The notes under the pieces were generated by a model. That model was not told the origin of the DNA, ran no database searches, and saw only the letters and a list, made by a program, of their open reading frames with translations. 35,382 bases of DNA from assembly GCA_947632335.1 (NCBI GenBank), contig CANROX010000015.1:1-35382 (forward strand). The letters are read 5' to 3'. The translations under genes and the position numbers were made by a program. This document shows positions 1 to 8,889 of this stretch, piece by piece. Position 1 is the stretch's first letter, and each line of letters opens with the position of its first letter. The DNA is from an uncultured Clostridia bacterium (lineage in GTDB: Bacteria; Bacillota; Clostridia; Oscillospirales; Acutalibacteraceae).

Positions 1-49
1 CCTCCTATGGTTCTTTATCTAATTCTACCATAGGAGGTCTCTTTTTTCT
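1..49 (+). terminator. Rho-independent terminator of an unseen upstream + strand gene
   Basis: Perfect 10-bp arms (CCTCCTATGG at 1-10, CCATAGGAGG at 28-37) enclose a 17-base loop and are followed by a T-rich run at 38-49. The T tract lies on the + strand, so it should end transcription entering from the left of the window. The stem may extend beyond the window edge. PFOR transcription on the - strand also runs into this hairpin, and no better - strand terminator is visible between 38 and 107. Confidence 0.7.
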
Positions 50-107
50 ATTGTCCGTTTTTACTGGACTTGTGCATAGGGTACAGCTCAACTTTTATTT
101 TACGGAA

Positions 108-3100
108 TTACTTATTTGTATCCGGTTCTGCAAGATAGGTGAGATGTTCATACTTCTTAGCCGCAAGTGATTCAGCCTCTGTAAAGAGCTTTTCAGCCTT
201 TTCAGGGTTACTCCTTGCAAGGGCATTATAGCGAACCTCGCCCATAATAAAGTCACGGTACGGAGCTGTTGGAGCCTTACAGTCAAGCATAAACGGATTT
301 TTGCCTTCTTCAGCAAGTCTTGGGTCATATCTAAAGATGTTCCAGTAACCTGCGTCTACAGCCTTCTTCTCTTCAAGCTGTGCAATACCCATACCACCCT
401 TAATACCGTGGTTAATACATGGAGCATAGCAGATAATCAGTGAAGGACCGTTGTAGGACTCTGCTTCCTTAAATGCCTTTAAGCACTGGTTGTAGTTTGC
501 ACCCATAGCTACCTGGGCTGTATATACATAACCATAGCTCATTGCCATAGCGGCAAGGTCTTTCTTTTTAGTTGTCTTACCGCCGGCGGCAAACTGTGCA
601 ATAGCACCGATTGGAGATGCCTTAGATGCCTGACCGCCTGTGTTGGAGTAAACTTCTGTGTCAAATACAACAATGTTTACATTCTTGCCTGAGGCAATAA
701 CATGGTCAAGACCGCCAAAGCCAATATCATATGCCCAGCCGTCGCCGCCGAATATCCACATTGACTTTTTAGCAAGTGAATCTTTTTCAGCAAGGGTCTT
801 ATCTATAGTATCTTTCAGCTCGCCGTCAGCACTTGTGTTTTCAAGAGCGCTGATAAGTGCGTCTGTTGCCTGTCTTGATGCACCTGAATTATCAAGCGTT
901 GCCTTATATTCAGCAATAGCGGACTTGAGAGCCTCGTCAGCTGTCATTTCGTTAATTGAATCAACATAACCTACAAGTCTGTCCCTAATAGCCTGCTGAC
1001 CAAGAGTCATACCAAAGCCAAACTCTGCGTTATCTTCAAACAGAGAGTTGTGCCATGCAGGACCAAATCCCTTTTTGTTTACAGTATAAGGTGTTGCGGG
1101 AGCTGAACCACCCCAAATTGAAGAACAGCCTGTTGCGTTTGCAATAAACATTCTGTCACCAAAGAGCTGTGTAACCAGCTTTGCGTACGGTGTTTCACCA
1201 CAGCCTGCGCAAGCGCCGGAGAATTCAAGGAGAGGCTGTTTGAACTGTGCGCTCTTTACAGTGGCGTCAGTAGAAATTTCAGGCTTATCGCTTACCGTAA
1301 TAGCGTAGTCAAATACTTTTTGCATTGGACGCTGTGAATCAATAGGCTTCATAACAATAGCCTTATCGTCCGGCTTCTTGTTGCCAAGACAAGCCTGAAC
1401 GCAGGCGCCGCAGCCTGTGCAGTCAAGTGTTGATATAGCCAAAACAAACTTCATACCCTTGTTTGGTTTCATATCAGCGGATTTTGTTTCCTCAGGAGCT
1501 GCTGCAAGCTCTTCCTCTGTCATAGCGATTGGACGGATAACAGCGTGAGGACAAACCATTGAACAGATGTTACACTGGATACAAGCACTTGGGTTCCACT
1601 CGGGGACATCAACTGCGATACCTCTCTTTTCATATGCGGCAGAACCCTGGGGAGCTTCACCATTAACATAATCCATAAATGCGGATACAGGGAGCTTATT
1701 GCCCTTGTAGGCATTTACAGGATTAAGAATAGTGTTGACATACTTAACAACTTCTTCTCTGCCCTGTGTTACAACTGTTTCTTCGCTGTCGTCAACAGCA
1801 TTTGCCCAGTCAGCAGGAACATCAACCTTAACAAAGTTTTCCATACCCATATCAATGGCCTTGTGGTTCATATCAACAATAGCCTGACCCTTTTTAGAGT
1901 AGGACTTTGTTGCTGCGTCTTTAAGGAACTGCTTAGCCTCCTGTGCAGGAATAATATCGGCAATCTTAAAGAATGCAGACTGGAGAATTGTGTTAATTCT
2001 TGTGCCAAGTCCAATTTCCTTACCCAGTTTAATACCGTCGATTGTATAGAAATTAATATTTCTCTCTGCAATAATCTTCTTCATCTTTGCAGGAAGTCTA
2101 TCTGAAAGCTCCTGGCCCTCCCAAGGACAGTTAAGAAGGAATGAACCTCCCTCTTTAAGGTCCTCTACAATTTCGTACTTATCAACATAGGAGGGGTTAT
2201 GGCAGGCAACAAAGTCTGCCTGTGAAATATAGTATGTAGACTTAATTGGCTGATTACCAAATCTCAGGTGAGAAACTGTAAGTCCGCCTGACTTCTTTGA
2301 GTCGTATGCGAAATATCCCTGTGCATACATATCGGTATGGTCGCCGATAATCTTAATGGAGTTCTTGTTTGCACCAACTGTACCGTCAGCGCCGAGACCC
2401 CAGAACTTACATGATGTTGTACCTGCAGGTGTTGTGTCGGGATTTTCTACAACCGGAAGTGAAAGGTTTGTCACATCGTCAACAATGCCGATTGTAAATC
2501 TTCTCTTTGGAGAAGCGGACTGTGCATTTCTGTAAACAGCTACAATATCTCCCGGTGTTGTATCCTTAGAGCCAAGACCGTATCTGCCTGTATAAACAGA
2601 AACATTTGAAAATTCAGAACCGTTAATAGCTGCAAGAACATCAAGGTAAAGGGGTTCGCCGATAGAACCGGGTTCCTTTGTTCTGTCTAAAACAGATAAT
2701 GATTTAACTGTCTTTGGAAGCTCTGAAAGCAGATAGTCTGCAACAAATGGTCTGTAAAGACGAACCTTGAGAAGACCAACCTTTTCACCGGCGGCGTTCA
2801 GGTAGTCAACCACCTCTTCCGTTGCGTCACATACAGAACCCATAGCAACAATAATATGCTCTGCGTCCTCTGCACCATAGTAGTTAAAGGGCTTGTAGTT
2901 AGTGCCAATCTTAGCATTAACCTTGTTCATATATTCAACAACTACCTCGGGGATAGCGTCGTAGTACTTGTTGCAGGCCTCTCTTGCCTGGAAGAAAATA
3001 TCGTCGTTCTGAGCTGTACCACGAATGTGTGGGTGCTCAGGATTTAATGAACGCTTTCTGTATGCAGCAACTGCGTCCCAGTCAAGCATATCGCCAAGGT

Positions 3101-3668
3101 CCTCGTAATCCCAGTATTCAATCTTCTGAATTTCGTGAGATGTACGGAAACCGTCAAAGAAGTGCAGGAACGGAACAGAACCCTTAATTGTAGAAAGGTG
3201 GGCTACTGCTGCCAAATCCATAACTTCCTGTGGATTGTTAGAGCAAAGCATTGCATAACCTGTCTGACGACAAGCGTAAATATCGGAATGGTCACCGAAG
3301 ATTGAAAGTGCATGGCTTGTAAGCGCACGAGCTGAAACATGAATAACTGACGGTAAAAGCTCGCCTGCCATCTTATACATATTAGGAATCATCAGGAGAA
3401 GACCCTGTGAAGCTGTGTATGTTGTAGTTAATGCACCGGCAGTAAGTGAACCGTGAACTGCACCTGCAGCACCGCCCTCACTCTGCATCTCTGTTACCTG
3501 AACTTCTCTGCCAAAAAGATTTTTTCTTCCGGCTGTAGCATACTTGTCAGTTTCGTCAGCCATAACAGAAGATGGTGTAATAGGATAGATGGCGGCAACG
3601 TCTGTATACGCATAGGAAACGTGGGCAGCGGCGCTGTTACCATCCATGGTTTTCATTTTTCTTGCCAT
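108..3668 (-). CDS. nifJ: Pyruvate:ferredoxin (flavodoxin) oxidoreductase, single-chain
   Basis: This cytoplasmic enzyme oxidises pyruvate with CoA to acetyl-CoA and CO2 and passes electrons to ferredoxin or flavodoxin. The 1186-aa length matches the homodimeric fused family. In order: the N-terminal domain with the YPITPSS motif (about residues 28-34); the gamma domain; a two-cluster ferredoxin domain with CxxCxxCxxxC at C696/699/702/706 and again at C750/753/756/760; a third cluster region starting CAGC at 820-823; and the C-terminal thiamine diphosphate domain with GGDGWAYDIG (about 975) and NTGGQ (about 1008). All expected cluster cysteines are visible. The ATG follows a strong AAAGGAGG site. 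The gene is monocistronic here and divergent from the CorC gene. It implies a strict anaerobe with ferredoxin-linked energy metabolism. Confidence 0.97.
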   Translation of the reverse strand: MARKMKTMDGNSAAAHVSYAYTDVAAIYPITPSSVMADETDKYATAGRKNLFGREVQVTEMQSEGGAAGAVHGSLTAGALTTTYTASQGLLLMIPNMYKMAGELLPSVIHVSARALTSHALSIFGDHSDIYACRQTGYAMLCSNNPQEVMDLAAVAHLSTIKGSVPFLHFFDGFRTSHEIQKIEYWDYEDLGDMLDWDAVAAYRKRSLNPEHPHIRGTAQNDDIFFQAREACNKYYDAIPEVVVEYMNKVNAKIGTNYKPFNYYGAEDAEHIIVAMGSVCDATEEVVDYLNAAGEKVGLLKVRLYRPFVADYLLSELPKTVKSLSVLDRTKEPGSIGEPLYLDVLAAINGSEFSNVSVYTGRYGLGSKDTTPGDIVAVYRNAQSASPKRRFTIGIVDDVTNLSLPVVENPDTTPAGTTSCKFWGLGADGTVGANKNSIKIIGDHTDMYAQGYFAYDSKKSGGLTVSHLRFGNQPIKSTYYISQADFVACHNPSYVDKYEIVEDLKEGGSFLLNCPWEGQELSDRLPAKMKKIIAERNINFYTIDGIKLGKEIGLGTRINTILQSAFFKIADIIPAQEAKQFLKDAATKSYSKKGQAIVDMNHKAIDMGMENFVKVDVPADWANAVDDSEETVVTQGREEVVKYVNTILNPVNAYKGNKLPVSAFMDYVNGEAPQGSAAYEKRGIAVDVPEWNPSACIQCNICSMVCPHAVIRPIAMTEEELAAAPEETKSADMKPNKGMKFVLAISTLDCTGCGACVQACLGNKKPDDKAIVMKPIDSQRPMQKVFDYAITVSDKPEISTDATVKSAQFKQPLLEFSGACAGCGETPYAKLVTQLFGDRMFIANATGCSSIWGGSAPATPYTVNKKGFGPAWHNSLFEDNAEFGFGMTLGQQAIRDRLVGYVDSINEMTADEALKSAIAEYKATLDNSGASRQATDALISALENTSADGELKDTIDKTLAEKDSLAKKSMWIFGGDGWAYDIGFGGLDHVIASGKNVNIVVFDTEVYSNTGGQASKASPIGAIAQFAAGGKTTKKKDLAAMAMSYGYVYTAQVAMGANYNQCLKAFKEAESYNGPSLIICYAPCINHGIKGGMGIAQLEEKKAVDAGYWNIFRYDPRLAEEGKNPFMLDCKAPTAPYRDFIMGEVRYNALARSNPEKAEKLFTEAESLAAKKYEHLTYLAEPDTNK

Positions 3669-3694
3669 TGGAAAATTTCCTCCTTTAATATCCA

Positions 3695-3718
3695 GCCCTT
3701 TTTAACCCTAAAAAGGGC
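3695..3718 (-). promoter_or_regulatory. Perfect hairpin in the PFOR mRNA leader
   Basis: A 10-bp perfect inverted repeat (GCCCTTTTTA / TAAAAAGGGC) with a 4-base loop lies about 12 bases upstream of the PFOR ribosome binding site. It has no T tract in the direction of PFOR transcription, so it is more likely an mRNA 5' stabiliser or leader structure than a terminator. Its role is inferred only. Confidence 0.5.
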
Positions 3719-3721
3719 AAT

Positions 3722-3760
3722 AACATATAAAATTTCTACAAAGTTTCAATACGCTTTGTA
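3722..3760 (-). promoter_or_regulatory. Candidate PFOR promoter with overlapping inverted repeat
   Basis: On the - strand TTGAAA (3749-3744) is followed after 16 bases by TATGTT (3727-3722), a moderate sigma-A match. An inverted repeat TACAAAG-N10-CTTTGTA (3737-3760) covers the -35 region and could be an operator. If this promoter is used, the mRNA would begin at about the 5' arm of the hairpin at 3695-3718. No known regulator motif was recognised. Confidence 0.3.
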
Positions 3761-3817
3761 TCAGTTTCCATAATATCATTTTTTTATTAAAAAGTAAAGT
3801 GGAAATGCCCATTTTAT

Positions 3818-3846
3818 TTGACAAAAATTATATTTTTATGTAAACT
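3818..3846 (+). promoter_or_regulatory. Candidate promoter of the CorC-acyltransferase unit
   Basis: TTGACA at 3818-3823 (perfect -35), a 17-base spacer, then TAAACT at 3841-3846 (4 of 6 matches). It lies about 60 bases upstream of the coding start. Confidence 0.5.
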
Positions 3847-3906
3847 CATAATTAGATAATTACTCTTTATTATCATTTTATATAGCTGAAAGGATTGAAT
3901 AACAAA

Positions 3907-4755
3907 ATGCCTGAGGACGCAGGTAGTTCCAAAAGAACTTTTCTGGAAAAATTATTCGGCAACAAAAACAAGGCTTATGAGGAGCAAAAACAGGAAGAAG
4001 AAATTCTTAATCTTGTAGACGAGGGTATGGAAAAGGGTTTCTTTATGGACGAAACAAAAAGCCTTATTGAAAATATTTTTGACTTTGACGACACAACGGT
4101 TTCCGAGATTATGACCCACCGCACAGAAATGACTGCGGTTGAGGACACAGACCCCCTTGAAGAAATTGTTGCAGTTGCCATTGAAAGCGGACATTCCCGT
4201 ATACCTGTATATCACGAAGATATTGACAACATTGTGGGTATTCTCTATGTTAAGGATTTACTTAAATTTGTATGCAGTGATGTACCAAAGGATTTTAAGA
4301 TAAATGATATTACAAGAGATGTGCCCTGTGTTCCCAGAAGCAAAAATCTGAGCCGGCTTTTTGCAGAAATGACGAAAGAGAAAATACAGCTCGCCATTGT
4401 TGTAGACGAATACGGCGGTACAGAGGGACTTATTACCCTTGAGGATTTAATTGAAGATATTATGGGTAACATTCAGGACGAATACGATAACGAAAGCGAG
4501 GAAAGCCGTAAGATTTCCGAAAACAAATTTACCGTTGACGGCACAATGACCCTTGACGATGTGGGGGAGCTTATCGGATATGATTTTCCCGAATTTGACT
4601 GCGATACAATTGCAGGCCTTATTTTGGAAAAGACAGGGGAAATTCCTACCGAGGGACAGCACCCTGTAGTTTTCGAAGGAAGTCTTAAACTTACTGTCCT
4701 TAAAGTTGAGGACAGAAGGATAGCCTCCATACTTATTGAAAAAACAAAAATATAA
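3907..4755 (+). CDS. CorC/HlyC-type CBS-pair protein (soluble hemolysin-like family)
   Basis: This belongs to the CBS plus CorC_HlyC family, linked to magnesium/cobalt efflux and membrane integrity; members are often annotated as hemolysins. Two CBS motifs are visible. The first has DTTVSEIMTHRTEMTAVE and GHSRIPVY near residue 90, and the second has VVDEYGGTEGLITLEDLIEDI near residues 160-180. The C-terminal CorC_HlyC domain follows (about 200-280). There is no DUF21 membrane domain, so it is the short cytosolic form (282 aa). A TTG at 3895 is in frame but abuts the AAAGGA site with no spacing, so the ATG at 3907 is preferred. The acyltransferase begins 13 bases after the stop, which suggests cotranscription. 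Confidence 0.85.
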   Translation: MPEDAGSSKRTFLEKLFGNKNKAYEEQKQEEEILNLVDEGMEKGFFMDETKSLIENIFDFDDTTVSEIMTHRTEMTAVEDTDPLEEIVAVAIESGHSRIPVYHEDIDNIVGILYVKDLLKFVCSDVPKDFKINDITRDVPCVPRSKNLSRLFAEMTKEKIQLAIVVDEYGGTEGLITLEDLIEDIMGNIQDEYDNESEESRKISENKFTVDGTMTLDDVGELIGYDFPEFDCDTIAGLILEKTGEIPTEGQHPVVFEGSLKLTVLKVEDRRIASILIEKTKI

Positions 4756-4768
4756 GGAGTTGAAATAA

Positions 4769-5914
4769 TTGAGCTTTTCAAAAAAGGACACTCTTGTGGT
4801 AAAGGGCGTAGCCATTGTTATGCTTATTTTTCACCACTGTTTTCTATCCCCAAGGCGTTTCGCAGGGTATGATGTGGGATTTTACCCTCTTAACCAGGAT
4901 ATAGTTGTGGAGCTGTCATCCTTCTTTAAAATTTGTGTAGGTATGTTTGTTTTTCTAAGTGCCTACGGACTTACCTATTCACTAAAAAAATACAGCAAGG
5001 ACACTCTCGTATCCGGTCCACAATACGCCTCCTATCTTAACGCCAGACTTATTAAGCTGATGTGGGGATTTTGGTTTGTGTTTATTCTTTGCCAGATTGC
5101 CTCCCTGTTCTTTGCACCCCAGTACAATATGGCATACTTTAAAAAGGGAATTTTTCAGGGCATATTTAATATATGTGTTGATTTTTTAGGCATATCGTGG
5201 CTCTTTAATTCACCAATGCTCTGCGGCACTTGGTGGTATATGACGCTGGCAATTTTCATTGTTCTTGTTGTTCCCTTTATTGCAAGAATTACAAAGAAAT
5301 ACAATCTTCTGTTTATTACCCTTGTGTGCCTGTTCGTACCCAGAATACTGTCGGCATTTCCCTTTGACTACAATATTGGAGGCTACAACAACTGCATTAA
5401 ATGGACATTTGCCATTATCCTGGGAGTTTTCTGCGCCCAATACAATGTACTGGCAAGAATGAAAGAATTTAAAATTACAAAATACCCATTCCTAAGCAAG
5501 CTCATAAAATTTGTTCTTGCAACCGCTGTTCTCATTCTTTTTTATAAAATGAGGGGTAACTTTGCAAAGCATTATTCCACCAACACCTATGAAATCAGCG
5601 ATGGACTTATTCCCGCATTTGTGGTTTACTACATTTACGATTTTATTGTGGATATTCCAATTATTAAGCAGATACTTTCCTTTTTCGGCAAACACTCTAT
5701 GAATATATTTTTCATTCATACCTTTATAAGAAACAACTGGTTTATGGATTTTACATATTCTTTTCACAACTGGCTGGTTATCGCAGGAGTACTTTTCGGT
5801 ATCTCCCTTGTACTTTCCATTGTAATAGAATTTGTGAAAAAACTCATTCGTTATGACAAACTGATGAATGTAATAATAGACCGTATTGATAAAAGGTTCT
5901 GCAAGGAAGTATAA
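4769..5914 (+). CDS. Membrane acyltransferase, acyltransferase-3 (OafA-like) family
   Basis: A 381-aa polytopic membrane protein with about ten hydrophobic segments. Its start resembles the acyltransferase-3 family: a charged residue run, then VVKGVAIVMLIFHHC (about residues 9-23) with the His pair where the family carries its catalytic histidine, then a FVFLSAYGLTYSL segment. Family members move acyl groups (acetyl, succinyl and others) onto envelope glycans or lipids; the substrate cannot be read here. The start is TTG at 4769, with AAGGAGT eight bases upstream; no ATG fits as well. It follows the CBS protein closely. A second, divergent family member lies at 8890-9987 on the other strand. 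Confidence 0.8.
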   Translation: MSFSKKDTLVVKGVAIVMLIFHHCFLSPRRFAGYDVGFYPLNQDIVVELSSFFKICVGMFVFLSAYGLTYSLKKYSKDTLVSGPQYASYLNARLIKLMWGFWFVFILCQIASLFFAPQYNMAYFKKGIFQGIFNICVDFLGISWLFNSPMLCGTWWYMTLAIFIVLVVPFIARITKKYNLLFITLVCLFVPRILSAFPFDYNIGGYNNCIKWTFAIILGVFCAQYNVLARMKEFKITKYPFLSKLIKFVLATAVLILFYKMRGNFAKHYSTNTYEISDGLIPAFVVYYIYDFIVDIPIIKQILSFFGKHSMNIFFIHTFIRNNWFMDFTYSFHNWLVIAGVLFGISLVLSIVIEFVKKLIRYDKLMNVIIDRIDKRFCKEV

Positions 5915-5922
5915 TAGAAACT

Positions 5923-5951
5923 AAGGCTCTGCAAATGCAGAGCCTTTTCCT
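5923..5951 (+). terminator. Terminator between convergent acyltransferase and acyl-CoA synthetase genes
   Basis: Perfect arms AAGGCTCTGC (5923-5932) and GCAGAGCCTT (5937-5946) with a 4-base loop, followed on the + strand by a T-rich run. The symmetric stem may also serve the convergent - strand gene, but the T tract is poorer in that direction. Confidence 0.8.
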
Positions 5952-7655
5952 TTACAGGGTTTTAAGTTCTTCCTGTCTTTTTATTTTGTTGGTTGAAGTC
6001 TTTATAAGGGGTTCTTTGCTGATAACCACGCCCCTGATTGCCTTGTATTTGGGAAGAGTGCGGTTCACCGCCTTTATCTGCTGAAACAGGGCGTCTTTAA
6101 TCTCCTTTTCGTCACTCAGGTGATAAACCCTGTTCATAACCTCCGGGTCGTACACAATCTTTACATGAATACGCAAATCAAATTTGTCCTGACCGTACTG
6201 TTTTCCGTAAATCATACTTTCCTGTACGCCCTCAATTTTATTAATAATATTTTCCATTTCCTCGGGAAAGACATTTTTGCCGTTTTTAAGGACAATAACA
6301 CTTTTCTTTCTTCCGCAGATAAATATAAATCCATCTTCATCAATTCTTGCCAAATCGCCTGTGTAGAACCAGCCGTTCTGCAGCACCTCCGCCGTGGCGT
6401 CAGGATTGTCATAGTAACCCATCATAACACTGGGCGCTCTTACTACCAGTTCCCCAACACCGTTTTCGTCGGGGTCGGAAATTCTGGCCTCAACGCTTGG
6501 TGCCGCCTTTCCTACCGACCCAAGCCGGTACGCTTCATTACTGCTGAGGGATATAATAGGAGAGGTTTCCGTAAGTCCGTACGCCTGCATAATATTAAGG
6601 CCAAGCTCCCTATAACGCCTTTCTATATCCTTGTCAAGCTGTGCGGCACCGCTAATAAAATATCTGATGTTGCCTCCCAGCATATCGTGGATATAACTGA
6701 AAATCTCCTTTTTCTCCTCCATTGATTTATCCTTGTACTTGCTTTTAAGGTCCAAAATCCTGTCCAGCATATTTACCTTTTCCAGACTTTTGCTGACATG
6801 GTTAAATATCATTTCATATATGGCAGGCACGCAGGCAAAAAATGTAACCTTATAGTCGTGTAGGTTTTTTACAATTTTTCTGGGGCTTTCTGCAAATACT
6901 ATTTTTGCCCCCTTATAAACGGGAAAGAGAAATCCCACAGTACATTCAAAAACATGGTTAAGGGGAAGAAAGGACAGAAATACATCGTCGCTTGAAATAT
7001 CCCAGGTCTTATCCATATCCAAAATATTTGTACAAATGTTGTTTTGGGAAAGAGCAACAACCTTTGACTGACTTGTTGTGCCGGAGGTAAACAACATTAT
7101 ATTCATTGTATAGGGATTTACCTTTGCCTTTAGATAGTCGTCAAATCCCGCCTCCAGAAGATGTTTTCCGTACTGTGCAAGTTCTGTCAGGGAATACACG
7201 CCGCCGCTGTGCCGTTTTAAATCCATAGATATAAGATGTCTTAAATCGTTGTGACTGCTAAACTTAATTCTGGTCAGGGCGTCCTGATACTTTTCCGTGT
7301 AGATAACAGCCTCTGCTCCCGAACGGCTGATAACGCTTTTAAGCTCGTTTTCCGGCAGGGTTTTATCCAAGGGAACAACTATTCCCACACCGCACACAAC
7401 GGCAAGATAGGCAATTTCCCACTCCAGCCTGTTTTCTCCGATAATGGCAATCTTCTTGCCCCTAAGTCCCATATTAAGCAGACTGGTACCAAGCCCGTTT
7501 ACAAGGCTGTAAACCATATTGTATGTATAGGAAATGAGATTTCCGTTTTCGTCTTTTATCTGATAGGCAGTTTTTCCGCCGTATTTTTCTACTGTCTTTT
7601 GGAGCATATCTTTCAAGTCAGTGATTGCAGGCGGTGTAAAGGTTACATTGTCCAT
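5952..7655 (-). CDS. Long-chain acyl-CoA synthetase (AMP-forming, ANL superfamily)
   Basis: Activates a fatty acid with ATP and CoA through an acyl-adenylate. Motifs in order: the phosphate-binding loop LFTSGTTSQSKVV, the YGLTETSP substrate/AMP motif, TGDLARIDEDGFIFICGRKK (hinge), and the C-terminal PLIKTSTNKIKR carrying the likely catalytic lysine. The phosphate loop departs from the usual TSGTTGxPKG but keeps the lysine. Length from the preferred start is 567 aa, normal for the family. The start chosen is ATG at 7655, six bases after GGGAG; an upstream in-frame ATG at 7712 has no such site. The exact substrate is unknown. Context is divergent from aldolase. Confidence 0.88.
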   Translation of the reverse strand: MDNVTFTPPAITDLKDMLQKTVEKYGGKTAYQIKDENGNLISYTYNMVYSLVNGLGTSLLNMGLRGKKIAIIGENRLEWEIAYLAVVCGVGIVVPLDKTLPENELKSVISRSGAEAVIYTEKYQDALTRIKFSSHNDLRHLISMDLKRHSGGVYSLTELAQYGKHLLEAGFDDYLKAKVNPYTMNIMLFTSGTTSQSKVVALSQNNICTNILDMDKTWDISSDDVFLSFLPLNHVFECTVGFLFPVYKGAKIVFAESPRKIVKNLHDYKVTFFACVPAIYEMIFNHVSKSLEKVNMLDRILDLKSKYKDKSMEEKKEIFSYIHDMLGGNIRYFISGAAQLDKDIERRYRELGLNIMQAYGLTETSPIISLSSNEAYRLGSVGKAAPSVEARISDPDENGVGELVVRAPSVMMGYYDNPDATAEVLQNGWFYTGDLARIDEDGFIFICGRKKSVIVLKNGKNVFPEEMENIINKIEGVQESMIYGKQYGQDKFDLRIHVKIVYDPEVMNRVYHLSDEKEIKDALFQQIKAVNRTLPKYKAIRGVVISKEPLIKTSTNKIKRQEELKTL

Positions 7656-7689
7656 AACAAACTCCCACTTTTTATTATTCCTGTTAAAT

Positions 7690-7719
7690 ATTTTATCATA
7701 ACTCCTACACATAAGTCAA
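7690..7719 (-). promoter_or_regulatory. Candidate promoter of the acyl-CoA synthetase gene
   Basis: On the - strand TTGACT (7719-7714), an 18-base spacer, then TAAAAT (7695-7690), each 5 of 6 to consensus. It overlaps the codons of the longer, rejected reading-frame start at 7712, which supports the shorter protein start at 7655. Confidence 0.55.
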
Positions 7720-7884
7720 ACAATATATTTATTAATGGACAATTTTTTAAGGAATGATAAATATTTTTATTTTAACAACTAAAACTATAAATGATTTCTG
7801 TAAATATTCAGAAAATATATTTACAATAGTTTCCTAATTTATGTTTTTATTCTTTAAATGACTTATAACCTTAGTTTACTATTG

Positions 7885-7890
7885 TATAAT
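7885..7890 (+). promoter_or_regulatory. Candidate -10 element of the aldolase promoter
   Basis: A perfect TATAAT lies about 50 bases upstream of the aldolase start within a very AT-rich stretch. No convincing -35 is present at normal spacing, so the promoter may depend on upstream AT tracts or the TG directly before the hexamer. Confidence 0.35.
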
Positions 7891-7942
7891 AATACTGAAT
7901 GACAAGGTTTTTGTCACAATTTAATTTACGGAGGAATATAAA

Positions 7943-8809
7943 ATGCCATTAGTAAATGCAAAAGAAATGCTAACAAAAGCAAAAGCAGGCCACTATGCAG
8001 TAGGCCAGTTCAACATTAATAACCTTGAATGGACAAAGTCCATTCTTCTTACAGCAGAAGAGCTTAAAAGCCCGGTTATTTTAGGTGTTTCCGAGGGTGC
8101 CGGTAAGTATATGTGCGGCTATAAAACAGTTGTAGGTATGGTAAACGGTATGCTGGAGGAGCTGAACATTACTGTTCCTGTTGCTCTCCACCTTGACCAC
8201 GGCTCATACGAAGGAGCAAAGGCTTGCATTGAGGCAGGTTTTTCTTCAGTAATGTTTGACGGTTCACACTATCCTATTGACGAGAATGTCGCCAAAACAA
8301 CTGAACTTGTAAACATATGTAACGAAAAGGGCCTTTCTATCGAGGCAGAAGTCGGCTCAATCGGCGGCGAAGAGGACGGCGTTATTGGCGCGGGGGAATG
8401 CGCAGACCCCAATGAATGTAAAATGATTGCAGACCTGGGAGTAACAATGCTTGCCGCAGGTATCGGCAATATTCACGGTAAGTATCCTGAGAACTGGGCA
8501 GGTCTTTCCTTTGAAACTCTTGACGCGGTTCAGCAGAAAACCGGCGATATGCCCCTGGTTCTCCACGGCGGTACAGGTATTCCTGCAGACATGATTAAAA
8601 AGGCTATTTCTCTGGGCGTATCTAAAATTAATGTTAATACAGAGTGTCAGCTTGCATTTGCAGACGCTACAAGAAAGTATATTGAGGCAGGCAAGGACCT
8701 GGAGGGCAAGGGCTTTGACCCAAGAAAACTCCTTGCACCGGGTGCAGAGGCAATTAAAGCTACCGTTAAGGAAAAGATGGAGCTGTTCGGTTCTGTTGGC
8801 AAGGCTTAA
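7943..8809 (+). CDS. fba: Class II fructose-1,6-bisphosphate aldolase
   Basis: A cytoplasmic glycolytic and gluconeogenic enzyme that cleaves fructose-1,6-bisphosphate to dihydroxyacetone phosphate and glyceraldehyde-3-phosphate with a divalent metal, usually zinc. The metal and active-site motifs are present: LHLDHGS (about residues 80-86), EAEVGSIGGEEDG, AAGIGNIHGKYP with a zinc-type histidine, VLHGGTGIP and KINVNTECQ. At 288 aa it is the usual size for the short class II family. The ATG follows GGAGG by eight bases. It is monocistronic, with a strong terminator just downstream. Tagatose-bisphosphate aldolase is the main alternative, but the lone context favours the housekeeping enzyme. Confidence 0.95.
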   Translation: MPLVNAKEMLTKAKAGHYAVGQFNINNLEWTKSILLTAEELKSPVILGVSEGAGKYMCGYKTVVGMVNGMLEELNITVPVALHLDHGSYEGAKACIEAGFSSVMFDGSHYPIDENVAKTTELVNICNEKGLSIEAEVGSIGGEEDGVIGAGECADPNECKMIADLGVTMLAAGIGNIHGKYPENWAGLSFETLDAVQQKTGDMPLVLHGGTGIPADMIKKAISLGVSKINVNTECQLAFADATRKYIEAGKDLEGKGFDPRKLLAPGAEAIKATVKEKMELFGSVGKA

Positions 8810-8847
8810 TTAATGCTTTTATAGTTTTTTCTGATAAAAACTTCCAG

Positions 8848-8884
8848 AAAATCCCCCGACAGATAATACTGCCGGGGGATTTTC
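8848..8884 (+). terminator. Bidirectional terminator between aldolase and acyltransferase
   Basis: AAAATCCCCCG (8848-8858) pairs with CGGGGGATTTT (8873-8883) around a 14-base loop. T runs lie on both strands, so it serves both convergent genes. Confidence 0.85.
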
Positions 8885-8889
8885 CTGTT

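Noticed and set aside
6120..6725. 201-codon frame opposite the acyl-CoA synthetase
   Set aside because: It is antisense to conserved ANL motifs with no family features or start signals.
7652..7712. Longer start of the acyl-CoA synthetase at 7712
   Set aside because: It has no ribosome binding site and overlaps a good promoter, while ATG 7655 has GGGAG at proper spacing and matches the family start.
7795..7814. Inverted repeat TTTCTG-N8-CAGAAA between the acyl-CoA synthetase and aldolase promoters
   Set aside because: The arms are only 6 bp in a very AT-rich region and match no known operator, so chance is likely.
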